A stretch of DNA of 5,871 nt from Shewanellaceae bacterium (GTDB lineage: Bacteria; Pseudomonadota; Gammaproteobacteria; Enterobacterales; Shewanellaceae): assembly GCA_016779685.1 (NCBI GenBank), contig JADHND010000103.1, positions 1 to 5,871 on the forward strand. The letters are read 5' to 3'. The translations under genes and the position numbers were made by a program. This document shows positions 5,142 to 5,871 of this stretch, piece after piece (positions within the stretch are counted from its first letter, which is position 1; the number at the start of each line of letters is the position of its first letter). The notes below the pieces were generated by a model that had not been told where the DNA came from, ran no database searches, and saw only the letters and a list, made by a program, of their open reading frames with translations.

Positions 5142-5871
5142 ATGAAATTTATAATTGAAAGAGAACAGTTTTTAAAGCCAATTCAGCTGGTTATAGGTGC
5201 CATAGAGCGTCGACATAATTTACCTATTTTGGCCAATATGCTATTGAAGGTTTCACAGAACGCCTTAACCTTGATAGGGACAGACATGGAGGTTGAACTG
5301 GTAGGGCAAGTTAGTTTAACGCAAACCGCAGTTGATGGTAGCACGACGGTTCCTGCTAAAAAATTACTGGATATAGTACGTTCTTTGCCAGACCGGTCAC
5401 AAATAACGGCTGAGCAGAAAAACAATCAAATCATTTTATCATGTGGTCGTAGTCGTTTTGCGTTAGCGACATTACCAGTGGTAGACTATCCGCATTTTGA
5501 TCATTGGGTTGCTGATGTCGAATTTGGGATCGCTGCTTCACAAGTTAGATGTTTAGTCAATGCCACTCAGTTTGCTATGGCAAACCAAGATGTTCGATAT
5601 TATCTCAATGGTTTGCTTTTTGAAACTAAAGATAATGGATTGCGGGTCGTGGCAACCGATGGGCATCGCTTAGCAACATGTGCAGTTGCTCTTGATGGGA
5701 ACATGCCTGAGCATCGGTTTATTTTGCCAAGAAAAGGTGTTCTTGAATTGATGCGTCTATTGGAAGATAGCGATGAGTTAATTCAGTTTGCATTGAATCG
5801 AGACACTTTAAGTGTGAAGACGGCCTCGATGATGTTGACCTGTAAGTTAATTGATGGCAGCTTCCCTGATT
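5142..5871 (+). CDS. dnaN: DNA polymerase III beta subunit (sliding clamp), partial: N-terminal 243 residues
   Basis: DnaN forms the dimeric ring that tethers DNA polymerase III to DNA and serves as a docking site for many repair and replication proteins. The frame is open to the right edge, showing 243 of about 366 residues: all of domain 1 (1–120) and nearly all of domain 2. The sequence begins MKFIIEREQFLKP and keeps LPILANMLL (27–35), SGRSRF-type CGRSRFALATLP (101–112), ATQFAMANQDVRYYLNG (141–157) and the cleft-forming ATDGHRLA (171–178). Thr172, His175 and Leu177 occupy the same numbers as the E. coli binding-cleft residues, and Arg24 and Gln149 match DNA-contacting residues. TGAGG at 5129–5133, eight bases before the ATG, is a good ribosome binding site. 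It is presumably co-transcribed with dnaA; no terminator is visible in the 13-base gap. Confidence 0.98.
   Translation, partial: MKFIIEREQFLKPIQLVIGAIERRHNLPILANMLLKVSQNALTLIGTDMEVELVGQVSLTQTAVDGSTTVPAKKLLDIVRSLPDRSQITAEQKNNQIILSCGRSRFALATLPVVDYPHFDHWVADVEFGIAASQVRCLVNATQFAMANQDVRYYLNGLLFETKDNGLRVVATDGHRLATCAVALDGNMPEHRFILPRKGVLELMRLLEDSDELIQFALNRDTLSVKTASMMLTCKLIDGSFPD

Noticed and set aside
5183..5425. 80-residue frame antisense to dnaN
   Set aside because: It is fully inside dnaN, which matches the sliding clamp residue by residue.
1..5871. Mobile elements, CRISPR arrays, toxin–antitoxin or defence genes, tRNAs
   Set aside because: None is visible; every coding stretch belongs to a conserved housekeeping gene and the only long gap is the rpmH–dnaA region.

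Overview
This window is a replication-origin neighbourhood of a gammaproteobacterium. From left to right it holds the minus-strand cluster mnmE–yidC–yidD–rnpA–rpmH (read from rpmH leftwards) and then, diverging from it, the plus-strand pair dnaA–dnaN. DnaA and the C-terminal half of YidC resemble the E. coli proteins closely. An rpmH/dnaA divergence at this point is the common arrangement in gammaproteobacteria outside the enterics, such as pseudomonads and the Legionella/Coxiella group; in E. coli the origin itself has moved away from dnaA. Base composition looks moderate to AT-leaning and the GATC sites are ordinary. I would not name a genus.

Region 1 (1–3251, minus strand) is a tightly packed cluster. 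rpmH (L34) and rnpA (RNase P protein) overlap by one base, rnpA and yidD overlap by 37 bases, and yidD and yidC are 15 bases apart. yidC and mnmE are separated by 55 bases that contain a perfect 10-bp stem-loop. mnmE runs off the left edge after 282 codons, just as its GTPase switch II ends. The cluster joins ribosome assembly, tRNA 5' processing, inner-membrane protein insertion (YidD with YidC) and tRNA wobble-uridine modification.

Region 2 (3252–3694) is 443 bases without a gene. It has a good sigma70-type promoter facing rpmH, a perfect DnaA box, a second box with one mismatch in the same orientation, a T-rich tract that could unwind, and weaker candidate promoters for dnaA. It is the best candidate for oriC, or at least for a DnaA-controlled dnaA promoter region.

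Region 3 (3695–5871, plus strand) holds dnaA, with a GTG start and a strong Shine-Dalgarno, followed 13 bases later by dnaN, which runs off the right edge after 243 codons. Both gene blocks point away from Region 2, so transcription would be co-directional with forks leaving an origin there.

I found no undescribed system. The gene content and order are conserved housekeeping. The points worth a second look are small: the origin architecture, a palindrome next to the DnaA box, the yidC–mnmE stem-loop, and a four-codon open frame bridging dnaA and dnaN.
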